Assembly (NCBI GenBank): GCA_024464205.1
Contig: JANHAI010000009.1
Span: forward strand, 1 to 13,535
Source of the DNA: Candidatus Methanomethylicia archaeon
GTDB lineage: Archaea; Thermoproteota; Methanomethylicia; Methanomethylicales; Methanomethylicaceae
Length of the DNA stretch: 13,535 nucleotides
Direction: 5' to 3'
Shown piece after piece: positions 1-6,410 of the stretch; position 1 is the stretch's first letter, and each line of letters opens with the position of its first letter. The position numbers were made by a program, and so were the translations under genes. The notes beneath the pieces were generated by a model, which had not been told where the DNA came from, ran no database searches, and saw only the letters and a list, made by a program, of their open reading frames with translations.

Positions 1-825
1 GGTGAAGAGGAGCGACCCGGATCCGATCAGCCTAAAGGGATCGAGTCCCAGCACTTCGCAGACCTTTCTAGTCTCCTCTAGAACTGGGACCGAAAGCAGG
101 TCTATCTCGATGCCCTTGCCCGCCGCCTCGGCCAGCTCCCAGACCCCGCCGAGCAGCCCCCCCTCAGTGACGTCGTGCATCGAGGTGACCCCCCTGAGTC
201 TCCTCAGGATAGAGCATTCCTTCACAACGCTTATCTCCTTGAGCAGGGACTTACACCTCGATCTGAAAGCGCTTCCGAATTTGCTTATTATGCGGCTATC
301 TGACGACAGGATTGCCGTGCCCTCGAGCCCGGCGCTCTTCGTCATGTACAGCAGATCGCCCTCCCTGGAGCCGCCTGAGGTGAAGTAGCAATCCCCTTCC
401 AAGATCCCAATCATTGACCCTGCAACGATGGGGCGCGGTATGCCTGCCGTCACTTCGGTGTGCCCTCCGACGACTGATGCGCCGACCTCTGAGGCGGCCT
501 CACCTATCTGGGAGCAGATCTCCCGCAGGTCCGATTCGCTTGACCCGTCTGGGAGGAGTATGCTTGGGATGAACCATCGGGGCACTGCCCCCCTCGTGGC
601 TATGTCATTAGCGTTGACGAAGACGACCAGCCAACCAACTTCGTGGACAGAACCAGTTATTGGATCTGACTTGAACGCTATCAACCTGGTACCTACCCGG
701 ATTATCGCGGCGTCCTCGCCGATGCCAGGGCCGAGCAGGACATCAGGGTCTTCCCACCCGAGACTCCTGAATACGACGCTCCGTAGGAGCTCGCTGCTCA
801 CCTTCCCCCTTGGCAGACCTGTCAA
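1..825 (-). CDS. AIR-synthase/HypE-like (PurM-fold) protein, 3' end outside the window
   Basis: The visible 275 residues match the archaeal AIR-synthase-related family (PurM/HypE/ThiL superfamily), whose members bind ATP and act on small substrates; the reaction of this subgroup is not established. Visible landmarks are GPGIGEDAA (residues 32-40, glycine-rich acidic nucleotide/Mg segment), SDPIT (53-57), NANDIATRGA (71-80) and MHDVTEGGLLGGVWELAEA (216-234), the last being the HypE-type helix motif. Family members are about 330-340 residues, so roughly 60 C-terminal residues lie beyond base 1. The start is taken as TTG at 825 because the family usually begins with a LPxGK-like stretch, seen here as LPRGKVSSELLR, and TTG is the first possible start after an in-frame TAA. 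GTG at 801 is the alternative, with a G-rich stretch just upstream. The gene overlaps the upstream THUMP gene and probably shares its transcript. No hydrogenase genes are nearby, so a role in hydrogenase maturation is not supported. Confidence 0.85.
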   Translation of the reverse strand, partial: MTGLPRGKVSSELLRSVVFRSLGWEDPDVLLGPGIGEDAAIIRVGTRLIAFKSDPITGSVHEVGWLVVFVNANDIATRGAVPRWFIPSILLPDGSSESDLREICSQIGEAASEVGASVVGGHTEVTAGIPRPIVAGSMIGILEGDCYFTSGGSREGDLLYMTKSAGLEGTAILSSDSRIISKFGSAFRSRCKSLLKEISVVKECSILRRLRGVTSMHDVTEGGLLGGVWELAEAAGKGIEIDLLSVPVLEETRKVCEVLGLDPFRLIGSGSLLFT

Positions 826-1312
826 TTAGGCAACCCCTTGGCTTACGTATGAAGTCTTCTGGCTTCCTTACAGAAATAGCTGCGCTCCTTCCTATAATGT
901 CTATGTTGACTATCACCTGCGGGTCCGCAAGGTCTATCCTGTGGCCTTTCGAGGTGAGGAACGCCCCCACCTCTGATTCTATGGAAGTGCTCGAGGTGAC
1001 GGCCCGACCGCGCCTCCTGCACCTTACCTTTACGGTCAAGCGCCTGTCGCCAATAAGCCGAGCGATCCCCCCTAATATCTCGCTTTTTGTGGCGCCCACA
1101 AGCGCGTCGATCGGGGTTATCGTGCGGATCAGGCTGGTGGGCCCGCCTGCAAGGATTCTTGAGGCACGTGTTGCGCCCAGTGCGGTCTCTATGAAGAGCA
1201 CCCCGCCAAAGCCGGTCTCCAGGGCGCGTGCCTCAGGATCGTATGGATAGATCAGGTCTAGAGCCTCTGTACCAGCTGCTCGTTCCTTCCCGTAATCGGT
1301 GGTCAGCAGCAC
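743..1312 (-). CDS. THUMP-domain RNA-binding protein (archaeal COG1818 / Tan1-like)
   Basis: A 189-residue protein. It opens with MLLTTDYGKERAAGTEALDL, and residues about 60-155 form a THUMP domain (TPIDALVGATKSEI, then the beta-rich stretch with VKVRCRRRG, IDLADPQVIVNIDIIG and the C-terminal SVRKPEDF). THUMP domains bind tRNA. The closest well-known relative is eukaryotic Tan1, which presents tRNA to the ac4C acetyltransferase; no acetyltransferase gene is in the window. GTG at 1312 is chosen because the conserved N-terminus begins exactly there and the longer frame would run back into corA. The frame does not stop after the usual end (around ...EDFIRKPR) but continues about 28 basic, low-conservation residues, overlapping the next gene by up to 83 bases. 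That extension is either a genuine overlap or a lost stop codon. It lies 74 bases downstream of corA in the same direction. Confidence 0.8.
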   Translation of the reverse strand: MLLTTDYGKERAAGTEALDLIYPYDPEARALETGFGGVLFIETALGATRASRILAGGPTSLIRTITPIDALVGATKSEILGGIARLIGDRRLTVKVRCRRRGRAVTSSTSIESEVGAFLTSKGHRIDLADPQVIVNIDIIGRSAAISVRKPEDFIRKPRGCLIDRSAKGEGEQRAPTERRIQESRVGRP

Positions 1313-1386
1313 ATGGCTCGAGTGCGCATCCGTGGCAAGACGCTCTATCTCGGGCTTGCTGCCTCCGTTTGGCGCTTGGTCCGATT

Positions 1387-2319
1387 TCAGAACCAGCCCA
1401 GCCTTTTGAAGTATGCTAGCATTATCCCAGCCAGCAATATGGCCAGGGAAGAAAGAACTATGAGGGTCGTGTACGGACCAAGGAACGTCCAAGGCTCAGC
1501 ATCAAGACCTCCCGGCAGGACGATGTTCATGCCGTAATAGGTCCCGATTATCGTCGCCGGGATTGTGGCAGTGAAGATCACGGTAAGTATGACGAGGGCG
1601 CGGTTCATCCTCTCCTGGCTAAGCGTGAAGTCTGTGTCTTTGAAGATGTCAATTATCTCCTTCGCGGTGTCAGTCAGGTCCCAGATCTTGTCTATCTTGT
1701 CGCGGAGGTCATTGAAGTAGACCGTGAGGTCCTCGCCCGTAATCTCGTTGATCCCGAGGGATATCTCGGGAGCAATTCTCTTTATAGGCGAGAGTATCCT
1801 CCTCAGGTCAGATATGCTCCTCCGAAGGCGCGAGATCTCTAAGAGCACGGGCTTCTTGATGTCAAAAACGCTGTCTTCGACCGCCTCAATCCGGTCCATT
1901 ATCGACTCCATCAGGGGGAAGAGCGTGTTGGCTATCGTGCTCAATATCCAATAAAAGAGCGAGCCCACATTCTTCGCCTTTATCTCCCCCGTCTCGTCGA
2001 TCTGGGACTGGCAGCTGGAAAAGACATCATTTATTGCGCCCAGTGAGGCTTCGTGGATCGTGACCAAGTAATCCTTCCCAATGAATGACGAGATCTGAGT
2101 GGGCGAGCAACCAGCCTTCTCGCAGGCGAACGGGAATCGGAGTATGATGAAGAGGTGGTCATCGTGCTTCTCTATCTTTGTGAGCTGGATCTTGGATATG
2201 CAGTCCTCGAGGTTTAGCGCGTGGAATGGGAATTCTTTTGAGAGGGCGAACACCTCTTCCTTCGTGGGCTTGACTATGTCCACCCACCTTATCCCCGCAC
2301 TCATGATCTCTCGCCGCAT
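1387..2319 (-). CDS. corA: CorA-family divalent metal (Mg2+) transport protein
   Basis: A 310-residue member of the CorA/2-TM-GxN family. These homopentameric membrane channels bring in Mg2+ or sometimes Co2+/Ni2+ along the membrane potential. A large cytoplasmic N-terminal domain (IRWVDIVKPTKEEV near the start, then a long acidic helical region at about 130-240) precedes two transmembrane segments (about 242-262 and 283-303). The signature YGMN lies at 262-265 just after the first membrane helix, followed by the short loop IVLPGGLDAEPW. A basic tail, KRLGWF, ends the protein. The start may be ATG at 2319 or, five codons in, ATG at 2304; GAGG abuts the first and a weak GAGAG precedes the second, so this is undecided. 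Substrate cannot be told from sequence. The gene heads a minus-strand set with the THUMP and AIR-synthase-like genes. Confidence 0.93.
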   Translation of the reverse strand: MRREIMSAGIRWVDIVKPTKEEVFALSKEFPFHALNLEDCISKIQLTKIEKHDDHLFIILRFPFACEKAGCSPTQISSFIGKDYLVTIHEASLGAINDVFSSCQSQIDETGEIKAKNVGSLFYWILSTIANTLFPLMESIMDRIEAVEDSVFDIKKPVLLEISRLRRSISDLRRILSPIKRIAPEISLGINEITGEDLTVYFNDLRDKIDKIWDLTDTAKEIIDIFKDTDFTLSQERMNRALVILTVIFTATIPATIIGTYYGMNIVLPGGLDAEPWTFLGPYTTLIVLSSLAILLAGIMLAYFKRLGWF

Positions 2320-2395
2320 ACCTCATCGATCAATAGCTGGACGCCCAGTGGCTTATCTACTCTTCGCATGAACGCAGCCCAGTGGGAGGCGCTAG

Positions 2396-2402
2396 CTTTA
2401 AA
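2396..2402 (+). promoter_or_regulatory. TATA element of the DUF362 gene
   Basis: CTTTAAA lies about 40 bases before ATG 2440. With the usual archaeal spacing of about 25 bases, transcription would start near 2425-2428, leaving a short leader. This supports ATG 2440 over the upstream ATG at 2368, which would lie before the promoter. Confidence 0.5.
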
Positions 2403-2439
2403 CAACCCGGAGAAGGAAGGACAGAGTGGGCGCGTCAGG

Positions 2440-3522
2440 ATGGCTTCGCAAGTATATTTTTTTGATTTCGGGAATGGTAGCGACGTCCACGGTGCGATAA
2501 AGGAGCTTGTAGGGAAGGCAGGCGGGGAAAGGATCCGGAGAGGAATGAAGGTCGCTGTCAAGTCGCACTTCGGAGAGATGGGCAACTATACGCACATCCG
2601 CCCTTCTTTCGTCAGGTCAGCTGTGGACGCGATAAAGGAGCTTGGCGGCAGACCGTTCTTCACTGACACAACGACGCTTTACCCTGAAGGCGGCAGGCTC
2701 ACAGTTGCCGACAGCTTAGAGACCGCAAGGTACAATGGCTTCACGGAGGAGGGGCTCGGCTGCCCTGTCGTGATAGCCGATGCGCCTGATGGGGAATCTG
2801 GCGTGGTCATCGAGAATGACAAGAATTTACACCTGAAGAGGGTGAAGGTAGCCAAAGCGATAGCTGAGGCTGACGCGATCATCGTCCTTAGCCACGTGAA
2901 GGGCCACGTGATGAGCGGCATGGGGGGCGCAATCAAGAACTTGGGGATGGGGTGTACGACGAAGGGGACGAAGAGCGCCCAGCACGCGCTCCATGGCTGC
3001 GAGTTTGACCTTGATAAATGCGCTGGCTGCGGAAAGTGCGTCGAGTCCTGCACTTTTGGTGCTCTAAGGATGTCGGACGGCAAGCCTGCGAGGGGGGAGG
3101 GATGCGTCTACTGCCTCACCTGCATGTTCAACTGCGAGGAGAGGGCAATACACTTGCTTGAGGGAGGGAAGGAGCGCTTCCAGGAGGGGTTAGCCGAGGC
3201 AGCATTCGGCGTAACCAGGGCATTGGCGGGCAAGCCGGTAGCCTACCTTAACTTCGTGATGGACGTCACGAGGCTGTGCGATTGTGCGGCTCCGGCTGGC
3301 AAGCTTGTTGTGCAGAACGTCGGCATCTTGGCTTCAGAGGATCCCGTCGCCATCGATAAGGCATCACTCGATCTCATCGATGGCTCGCAGATCATTCCAG
3401 GGTGGCAGGTTTCGCCGCCGGACATACTGGGCAAGCTGAACAAGACGAGCAGCCTCATCCACATACGTACGGCTGCAAGGCTGGGCATGGGGAGCATGGA
3501 ATACACGATAACAGGGGTATGA
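2440..3522 (+). CDS. DUF362 protein with two 4Fe-4S ferredoxin sites
   Basis: A 360-residue protein of the DUF362 family (COG2768 type), whose function is not experimentally settled. The N-terminal part has the family landmarks VKSHFGEMGNYTHIRP (40-55), VLSHVKGHVMSGMGGAIKNL (149-168) and GMGCTTKGTK (169-178). A ferredoxin-like insert carries two complete C-x2-C-x2-C-x3-C sites: cysteines 194/197/200/204 and 222/225/228/232, enough for two 4Fe-4S clusters. The C-terminal part (VQNVGILASEDPVAIDKASL, 291-310) is also typical. The start is ATG 2440, because a TATA element lies about 40 bases upstream and the family normally begins near MASQVYFFDFG; an in-frame ATG at 2368 exists but precedes the promoter. 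The protein is soluble, with no signal or membrane segment seen. The gene stands alone on the plus strand, converging on tRNA-His. A role as electron carrier or Fe-S-dependent enzyme near the POR/CODH genes is inference only. Confidence 0.88.
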   Translation: MASQVYFFDFGNGSDVHGAIKELVGKAGGERIRRGMKVAVKSHFGEMGNYTHIRPSFVRSAVDAIKELGGRPFFTDTTTLYPEGGRLTVADSLETARYNGFTEEGLGCPVVIADAPDGESGVVIENDKNLHLKRVKVAKAIAEADAIIVLSHVKGHVMSGMGGAIKNLGMGCTTKGTKSAQHALHGCEFDLDKCAGCGKCVESCTFGALRMSDGKPARGEGCVYCLTCMFNCEERAIHLLEGGKERFQEGLAEAAFGVTRALAGKPVAYLNFVMDVTRLCDCAAPAGKLVVQNVGILASEDPVAIDKASLDLIDGSQIIPGWQVSPPDILGKLNKTSSLIHIRTAARLGMGSMEYTITGV

Positions 3523-3580
3523 GGCCGCTGGAAAACAGATTGAGGGCCCGGGGCGGGGATCGAACCCGCGAACTGAGGCT

Positions 3581-3595
3581 TTCTGCGCATAAGCG
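3581..3595 (-). other. tRNA-His intron at canonical position 37/38 (15 bases)
   Basis: On the gene strand, exon CTGT pairs with intron GCAG (one G-U), giving the four-base-pair central helix. Bulge GGC is cut after GG, and bulge AAA is cut after AA. Cutting at the second/third bulge base leaves loop CTGTGGA. The inner helix is only two base pairs (GC...GC), so the intron is near the minimum workable size. Confidence 0.88.
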
Positions 3596-3623
3596 CCACA
3601 GGCCTCCGGGATAGCCGCTACCC

Positions 3624-3651
3624 ATCGGGGGAAGCTTGTCCTAAGCTTCCT
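3624..3651 (-). other. tRNA-His intron at non-canonical position 9/10 (28 bases)
   Basis: The intron core is an 8-bp hairpin, GGAAGCTT with AAGCTTCC, loop AGGAC. Acceptor bases 4-7 (CGGG) pair with intron CCCG as the central helix. Bulges TTA and ATG are each cut between their second and third base. The outer helix is acceptor GCC with GGT. Excision joins T8 T9 directly to G10 and restores a normal tRNA. Confidence 0.9.
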
Positions 3652-3702
3652 AACCCGGGCCACCTCAGGCCCTCGTTCAGCTTGGTTAAAGGCTGAGTAG
3701 GT

Positions 3703-3713
3703 TATTTAAATTT
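3703..3713 (-). promoter_or_regulatory. TATA element of tRNA-His, possibly bidirectional
   Basis: On the minus strand this reads AAATTTAAATA, preceded by a purine-rich GTGA BRE-like stretch, and lies about 42-52 bases before the tRNA. With a start about 25 bases downstream, this gives a 5' leader of roughly 20 bases. The core ATTTAAAT is palindromic, so it could also serve plus-strand transcription into the hairpin region at 3741-3809. Confidence 0.6.
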
Positions 3714-3740
3714 TCACCCGAGAGATAAACACGCTGATGT

Positions 3741-3809
3741 GAAGACGCAACAATGCTTTGTTGCTTCCAATATGATTCACTGCAAACCGACGTGTATGCG
3801 TCGGTGTAG
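3741..3809. other. Two adjacent hairpins in the RidA-tRNA intergenic region
   Basis: Hairpin 1 is GCAACAA-TGCT-TTGTTGC (3747-3764), a perfect 7-bp stem with a four-base loop. GAA/TTC (3741-3743 with 3765-3767) could extend it across a three-base bulge. Hairpin 2 is ACCGACG-TGTATG-CGTCGGT (3786-3805), a perfect 7-bp stem with a lower stem CTGC/GTAG (3780-3783 with 3806-3809, one G-U) separated by an AA bulge. On the minus strand they lie downstream of the RidA stop, after a T6 run (3812-3817). They may be part of the RidA 3' end, or a small RNA read from the palindromic TATA at 3703-3713. No known RNA family was recognised. Confidence 0.45.
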
Positions 3810-3811
3810 CG

Positions 3812-3817
3812 AAAAAA
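3812..3817 (-). terminator. Probable T-run transcription stop of RidA
   Basis: On the minus strand, TCCTTTTTTCGC lies 16-21 bases after the RidA stop codon. Archaeal RNA polymerase commonly ends in such T runs without needing a hairpin. Confidence 0.4.
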
Positions 3818-3832
3818 GGATCAAATTAAGCC

Positions 3833-4216
3833 CTATCCCAAAAAAGCAGTCATGTCCATTATGACCAAAACATCCCTTGGAAGGCGAGCTGCCTGGAAAA
3901 CCATCCTCGCAGTCCACGATGGATCGAAGAACTCGCCATATACCTTGTTCATTACCTGCAGGTCATTGAGATCCTTTAGATATACGTTTGTCTTTACGAC
4001 AGCCTCCAACCCCGCCCCGGCCTTCTCGAGTATTGCTTTGAGGTTCAGGATAACTTGCCTTGTCTGCTCCTCTATTGTCGATCCTACAATCTGATTTGTG
4101 GCTGGATCGATGGGGAGCTGCCCTGATGTGAATACGAACCCGCCAGCCTTTATCGCCTGGGAATAGGCCCCAAGTGGTTTTGGGGCATCCTTGGTATAAA
4201 CTGCATTTTTTTCCAT
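3833..4216 (-). CDS. ridA: RidA-family enamine/imine deaminase
   Basis: A 127-residue protein of the RidA (YjgF/YER057c/UK114) family. These are cytosolic trimers that hydrolyse reactive enamines and imines, such as 2-aminoacrylate from serine/threonine breakdown, and protect PLP enzymes. Visible landmarks are GAYSQA (16-21), TSGQLPIDP (30-38) and the signature WTARMVFQAARLPRDVLVIM (101-120). Arg104 corresponds to the substrate-carboxylate-binding arginine. The usual glutamate of the C-terminal IEA motif is Asp121 here (MDMTAFLG), a conservative change. ATG 4216 is chosen over the in-frame ATG at 4240 because GGTG sits about six bases before it, a TATA element is suitably placed, and the family starts near this point. 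It is monocistronic and divergent from porCDAB. Confidence 0.93.
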   Translation of the reverse strand: MEKNAVYTKDAPKPLGAYSQAIKAGGFVFTSGQLPIDPATNQIVGSTIEEQTRQVILNLKAILEKAGAGLEAVVKTNVYLKDLNDLQVMNKVYGEFFDPSWTARMVFQAARLPRDVLVIMDMTAFLG

Positions 4217-4255
4217 TATCACACCATCCTGATTGGACATGTCAGTATTATTGAT

Positions 4256-4274
4256 TCACAGTTTTAAATTGTGA
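4256..4274 (-). promoter_or_regulatory. RidA TATA element inside a TCACA/TGTGA inverted repeat
   Basis: TTTAAAA within 4261-4269 on the minus strand is about 45-50 bases before ATG 4216, giving a leader of roughly 20 bases. It is bracketed exactly by TCACA (4256-4260) and TGTGA (4270-4274). A regulator bound there would cover the TATA box. The 5-bp arms are short, so the operator reading is tentative. Confidence 0.45.
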
Positions 4275-4380
4275 TCCCAAATTTTTCCATGCGCCAAAAG
4301 GACGTGATGTATCCACCGTCATTTCTGGTCGTGAAGTGGTGCTGAATGCATATCCCCCGCGGCTGTGTGCCATATCAAAA

Positions 4381-4390
4381 CTTTTTAAAG
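4381..4390 (+). promoter_or_regulatory. TATA element of the porCDAB operon
   Basis: CTTTTTAAAG lies 37-46 bases before the TTG start of porC. The predicted transcript start, near 4410-4415, falls just after the palindrome at 4396-4409. Confidence 0.55.
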
Positions 4391-4395
4391 CAGAC

Positions 4396-4409
4396 TTTAC
4401 ATATGTAAA
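4396..4409. promoter_or_regulatory. Perfect 14-bp palindrome TTTACATATGTAAA, candidate operator of porCDAB
   Basis: The 14 bases are their own reverse complement and lie between the TATA element and the start codon, at or just before the expected transcript start. This is where archaeal repressors often block polymerase recruitment. No regulator gene is next to it. Confidence 0.5.
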
Positions 4410-4426
4410 ATACGGGGCTGTTTTTC

Positions 4427-4969
4427 TTGTTCGTGGAGATAAGGCTCCATGGGAGGGGCGGACAGGGGATCGTGACAGCCTCGGAGATGTTGATAGAGGC
4501 AGCTGTCCTCGAGGGGTATCATGGGCAGTCGATCCCGACATTCGGCGCTGAAAGGCGAGGGGCACCTGTTGTCGCCTCTGCCAGGATTTCTGACAGGGAG
4601 GTCCGGAGGCACGGCCAAGTCTATTCGCCAGATTTTGTAGCCGTCTTCGATCCGCTTTTCGTCTTTAGGAAGGAGGTCACCGAGGGTCTCAAAGAGGGGG
4701 GGACATTGCTCGTGAACCACAGGCAGAAGCCTGATTTTCCACAGTTCAGGGTCATTGCGATTGACGCCACCAAGATAGCGCTCGAGAACGGCCTCGTAGT
4801 GGCTGGGTGGGCGGTTGTCAACACTGCTATGCTGGGCGCCCTTTCTCGGCTACTTGGCATGATATCTAGGCGCTCGGTTGAGGCAGTCGTTTCGTCGAAA
4901 TGGAAGGGCGACCTCGGCTCAAAAAATCTGAAGGCCGCGCTCGATGCTTTCGAGGGGGTTGTGGCTTGA
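4427..4969 (+). CDS. porC: Pyruvate:ferredoxin oxidoreductase, gamma subunit
   Basis: A 180-residue gamma subunit of the four-subunit 2-oxoacid:ferredoxin oxidoreductase, which interconverts pyruvate plus CoA with acetyl-CoA plus CO2 and passes electrons to ferredoxin. Landmarks are RLHGRGGQGIVTASEML (6-22), containing the family's GRGGQG, and IPTFGAERRGAPV (36-48). It is the first gene of porC-porD-porA-porB. The start is TTG 4427, with in-frame GTG 4433 as the alternative; both give a protein beginning just before the conserved EIRLHGRGGQG. A GGGG stretch lies about 10-16 bases upstream. Its stop overlaps the TTG start of porD. The related 2-ketoisovalerate enzyme cannot be fully excluded on this subunit alone. 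Confidence 0.93.
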   Translation: MFVEIRLHGRGGQGIVTASEMLIEAAVLEGYHGQSIPTFGAERRGAPVVASARISDREVRRHGQVYSPDFVAVFDPLFVFRKEVTEGLKEGGTLLVNHRQKPDFPQFRVIAIDATKIALENGLVVAGWAVVNTAMLGALSRLLGMISRRSVEAVVSSKWKGDLGSKNLKAALDAFEGVVA

Positions 4970-5238
4970 ACAAGGCAAAAACAGGCAGAGCCAAGGTAGC
5001 GTTGTCAAAGCCCTCTGAGGGCGCAAGCGGTCTTACAGGTTTGTGGAGGCTCAGGCGCCCCGTCATCGACCCTGCCAAGTGCACCAAATGCCACCTCTGC
5101 TGGCTCTACTGCCCGGAGGGCGCGATCGCGAGGGGGGCTGACGGGGCAGTCTGGATGATCTACGAATACTGCAAGGGATGCGGCATCTGCTCTGAGGTCT
5201 GCCCATCCAAATCGATAAGCCTAGTGAAGGAGGGGTGA
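4966..5238 (+). CDS. porD: Pyruvate:ferredoxin oxidoreductase, delta (ferredoxin-like) subunit
   Basis: A 90-residue subunit with two complete 4Fe-4S sites: cysteines 39/42/45/49 (CTKCHLCWLYCPEG) and 69/72/75/79 (CKGCGICSEVCPSKS). It relays electrons from the TPP-containing beta subunit to free ferredoxin. The N-terminal lead (LTGLWRLRRPVIDPAKC) is usual for PorD. TTG 4966 is chosen because it overlaps the porC stop (TTGA), has GGGGGTT about six bases upstream, and gives a family-length protein. The open frame extends back to 4900 but only through porC coding sequence. The stop is followed closely by porA, whose ribosome site lies inside the last codons of porD. Confidence 0.93.
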   Translation: MNKAKTGRAKVALSKPSEGASGLTGLWRLRRPVIDPAKCTKCHLCWLYCPEGAIARGADGAVWMIYEYCKGCGICSEVCPSKSISLVKEG

Positions 5239-5240
5239 AG

Positions 5241-6410
5241 ATGATAATAGCAACGGGTAACCATGCTGTTTCGTACGGGGTGAGGGCGGCAAGGGCGGAG
5301 GTGATCGCGGCCTACCCCATCACTCCGCAGACGCAGATAATAGAGAAGCTTGCAGAGCTCATCCAAAGCGGGGAGATGCGCGCGAAATACATTCGTGTCG
5401 AGTCTGAGCATAGCGCAATGAGCGCCTGCATAGGCGCAGAGGCCTGTGGGGCCCGAACGTTCACTGCGACCTCGTCGCATGGCCTCGCCTACATGAGCGA
5501 GATGGTCTTCTGGGCGGGGATGGGCAGGTTCCCCATTGTCATGGCAGTGGTGAATAGGACGCTCGCCCCACCGTGGAGCATCTGGAACGAGCACACCGAT
5601 ATGCTTGCCCAGAGGGACAGTGGTTGGATAATGATGATGTGCGGGAGCGCCCAGGAGGCGCACGACACAACGGTGATGGCATATAGGATCGCCGAGGATG
5701 AGCGAGTGCTGCAGCCGGTCATGTTCGGGCTTGACGCATTCTCCCTTTCTCACACTGCCGAAAACCTAGAGCTGATCGACCAGGAGGTTGCGGATGGTTT
5801 CCTGCCCCCTCTCAACCCCGAGAGCCTGCCGGTCTACATGGACCCGGATAACCCTGTCACCTTCGGGAATCTGCTCGGGCCAGACAAGATGATGGAATTC
5901 AGGCACCTCATAAAGGAGGCTTTTGGACGGGCGAAGGGCGTGATAGAGGAGGCTGCCAAGGACCTCTCGAATGCCACAGGGCGAAAGCAGCACGGGCTGA
6001 TAGAGGATTACAGATCTTCTGATGCAGAGGTGGTGATATTGGCCATGGGCGCTTCGAGCGGCGACTGCAAGGACGCTGTCGACATCCTTAGGGACGAGGG
6101 CATTAAGGCAGGCATGGTCAGGGTTAAGACGATCAGGCCGTTCCCAGGAGAGGAGATCGCATCATCGGTCAGGGGGGCGAAGGCCGTGGCAATAGTCGAC
6201 AGGGACTACTCTTATGGTTTTGGCGGCATAATAGGTAGGGAGGCTGCTTCATACCTGAGCAAAAAACCGCTGAATTATATCGCTGGCATAGGCGGGAGGG
6301 ACATCACGGTGGAAGACTTCCGGAAGATCGCTGAGGACGCTCTCGCCTCTGCTGAAAGAGGCGAGCTGGGGATTGAGAAGTGGTGGGGAATGAGGGGGTT
6401 CGAGGGCTAG
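5241..6410 (+). CDS. porA: Pyruvate:ferredoxin oxidoreductase, alpha subunit
   Basis: A 389-residue alpha subunit. Landmarks are the N-terminal NHAVSYGVRAARAEVIAAYP (7-26) followed by ITPQTQIIEKL, the pyrimidine-domain signature, then VESEHSAMSACIGAEACGAR and TFTATSSHGL. The C-terminal portion carries the transketolase-C-like VVILAMGASSGDCKDAVDIL and RVKTIRPFPGEEI. With porB it forms the TPP-binding catalytic core. ATG 5241 is preferred because GGAGGGGTG (5229-5237) leaves a normal seven-base gap; GTG 5235, overlapping the porD stop, would leave none. The stop TAG is directly followed by the porB ATG, showing translational coupling. Length and order fit archaeal POR. Confidence 0.95.
   Translation: MIIATGNHAVSYGVRAARAEVIAAYPITPQTQIIEKLAELIQSGEMRAKYIRVESEHSAMSACIGAEACGARTFTATSSHGLAYMSEMVFWAGMGRFPIVMAVVNRTLAPPWSIWNEHTDMLAQRDSGWIMMMCGSAQEAHDTTVMAYRIAEDERVLQPVMFGLDAFSLSHTAENLELIDQEVADGFLPPLNPESLPVYMDPDNPVTFGNLLGPDKMMEFRHLIKEAFGRAKGVIEEAAKDLSNATGRKQHGLIEDYRSSDAEVVILAMGASSGDCKDAVDILRDEGIKAGMVRVKTIRPFPGEEIASSVRGAKAVAIVDRDYSYGFGGIIGREAASYLSKKPLNYIAGIGGRDITVEDFRKIAEDALASAERGELGIEKWWGMRGFEG

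Larger units (their letters stand above)
3545..3661 (-). tRNA. tRNA-His (anticodon GTG) with two introns
   Basis: The mature molecule folds cleanly. Acceptor GCCCGGG pairs with CCCGGGC (3654-3660 with 3546-3552). T8 T9 precede the D arm GGGTAGCGGCTATCCC (3608-3623). The anticodon stem is GAGGC/GCCTC (3602-3606 with 3575-3579), the loop is CTGTGGA, the variable loop AGTTC, and the T arm GCGGG-TTCGATC-CCCGC (3553-3569). An encoded extra G at position -1 (3661) opposite discriminator C73 (3545) is the identity mark of tRNA-His, agreeing with anticodon GTG (3597-3599). No CCA is encoded. Two introns interrupt it: 28 bases at 9/10 and 15 bases at the canonical 37/38. Each has a four-base-pair central helix flanked by three-base bulges, the bulge-helix-bulge signal cut by archaeal tRNA-splicing endonuclease. 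Removing 43 bases leaves 74 including G-1. Confidence 0.95.

Noticed and set aside
2343..2385. Nine-base direct repeat GCCCAGTGG (2343-2351 and 2377-2385) in the corA/DUF362 intergenic region
   Set aside because: Short, two copies only and not placed symmetrically to either promoter; chance is a fair explanation.
3545..3661. Possible permuted tRNA or tRNA broken by an integrated element
   Set aside because: The extra segments fold into exact bulge-helix-bulge introns, all tRNA parts are in normal order, and no integrase or target-site repeat is nearby.
3733..3746. C/D-box-like GATGTGA near 3735-3742
   Set aside because: Mismatch to the C-box consensus and no paired D box or internal C'/D' boxes at usual spacing.
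5160..5753. Minus-strand open frame opposite porD/porA
   Set aside because: His/Pro/Arg-rich shadow of the clearly coding por genes.
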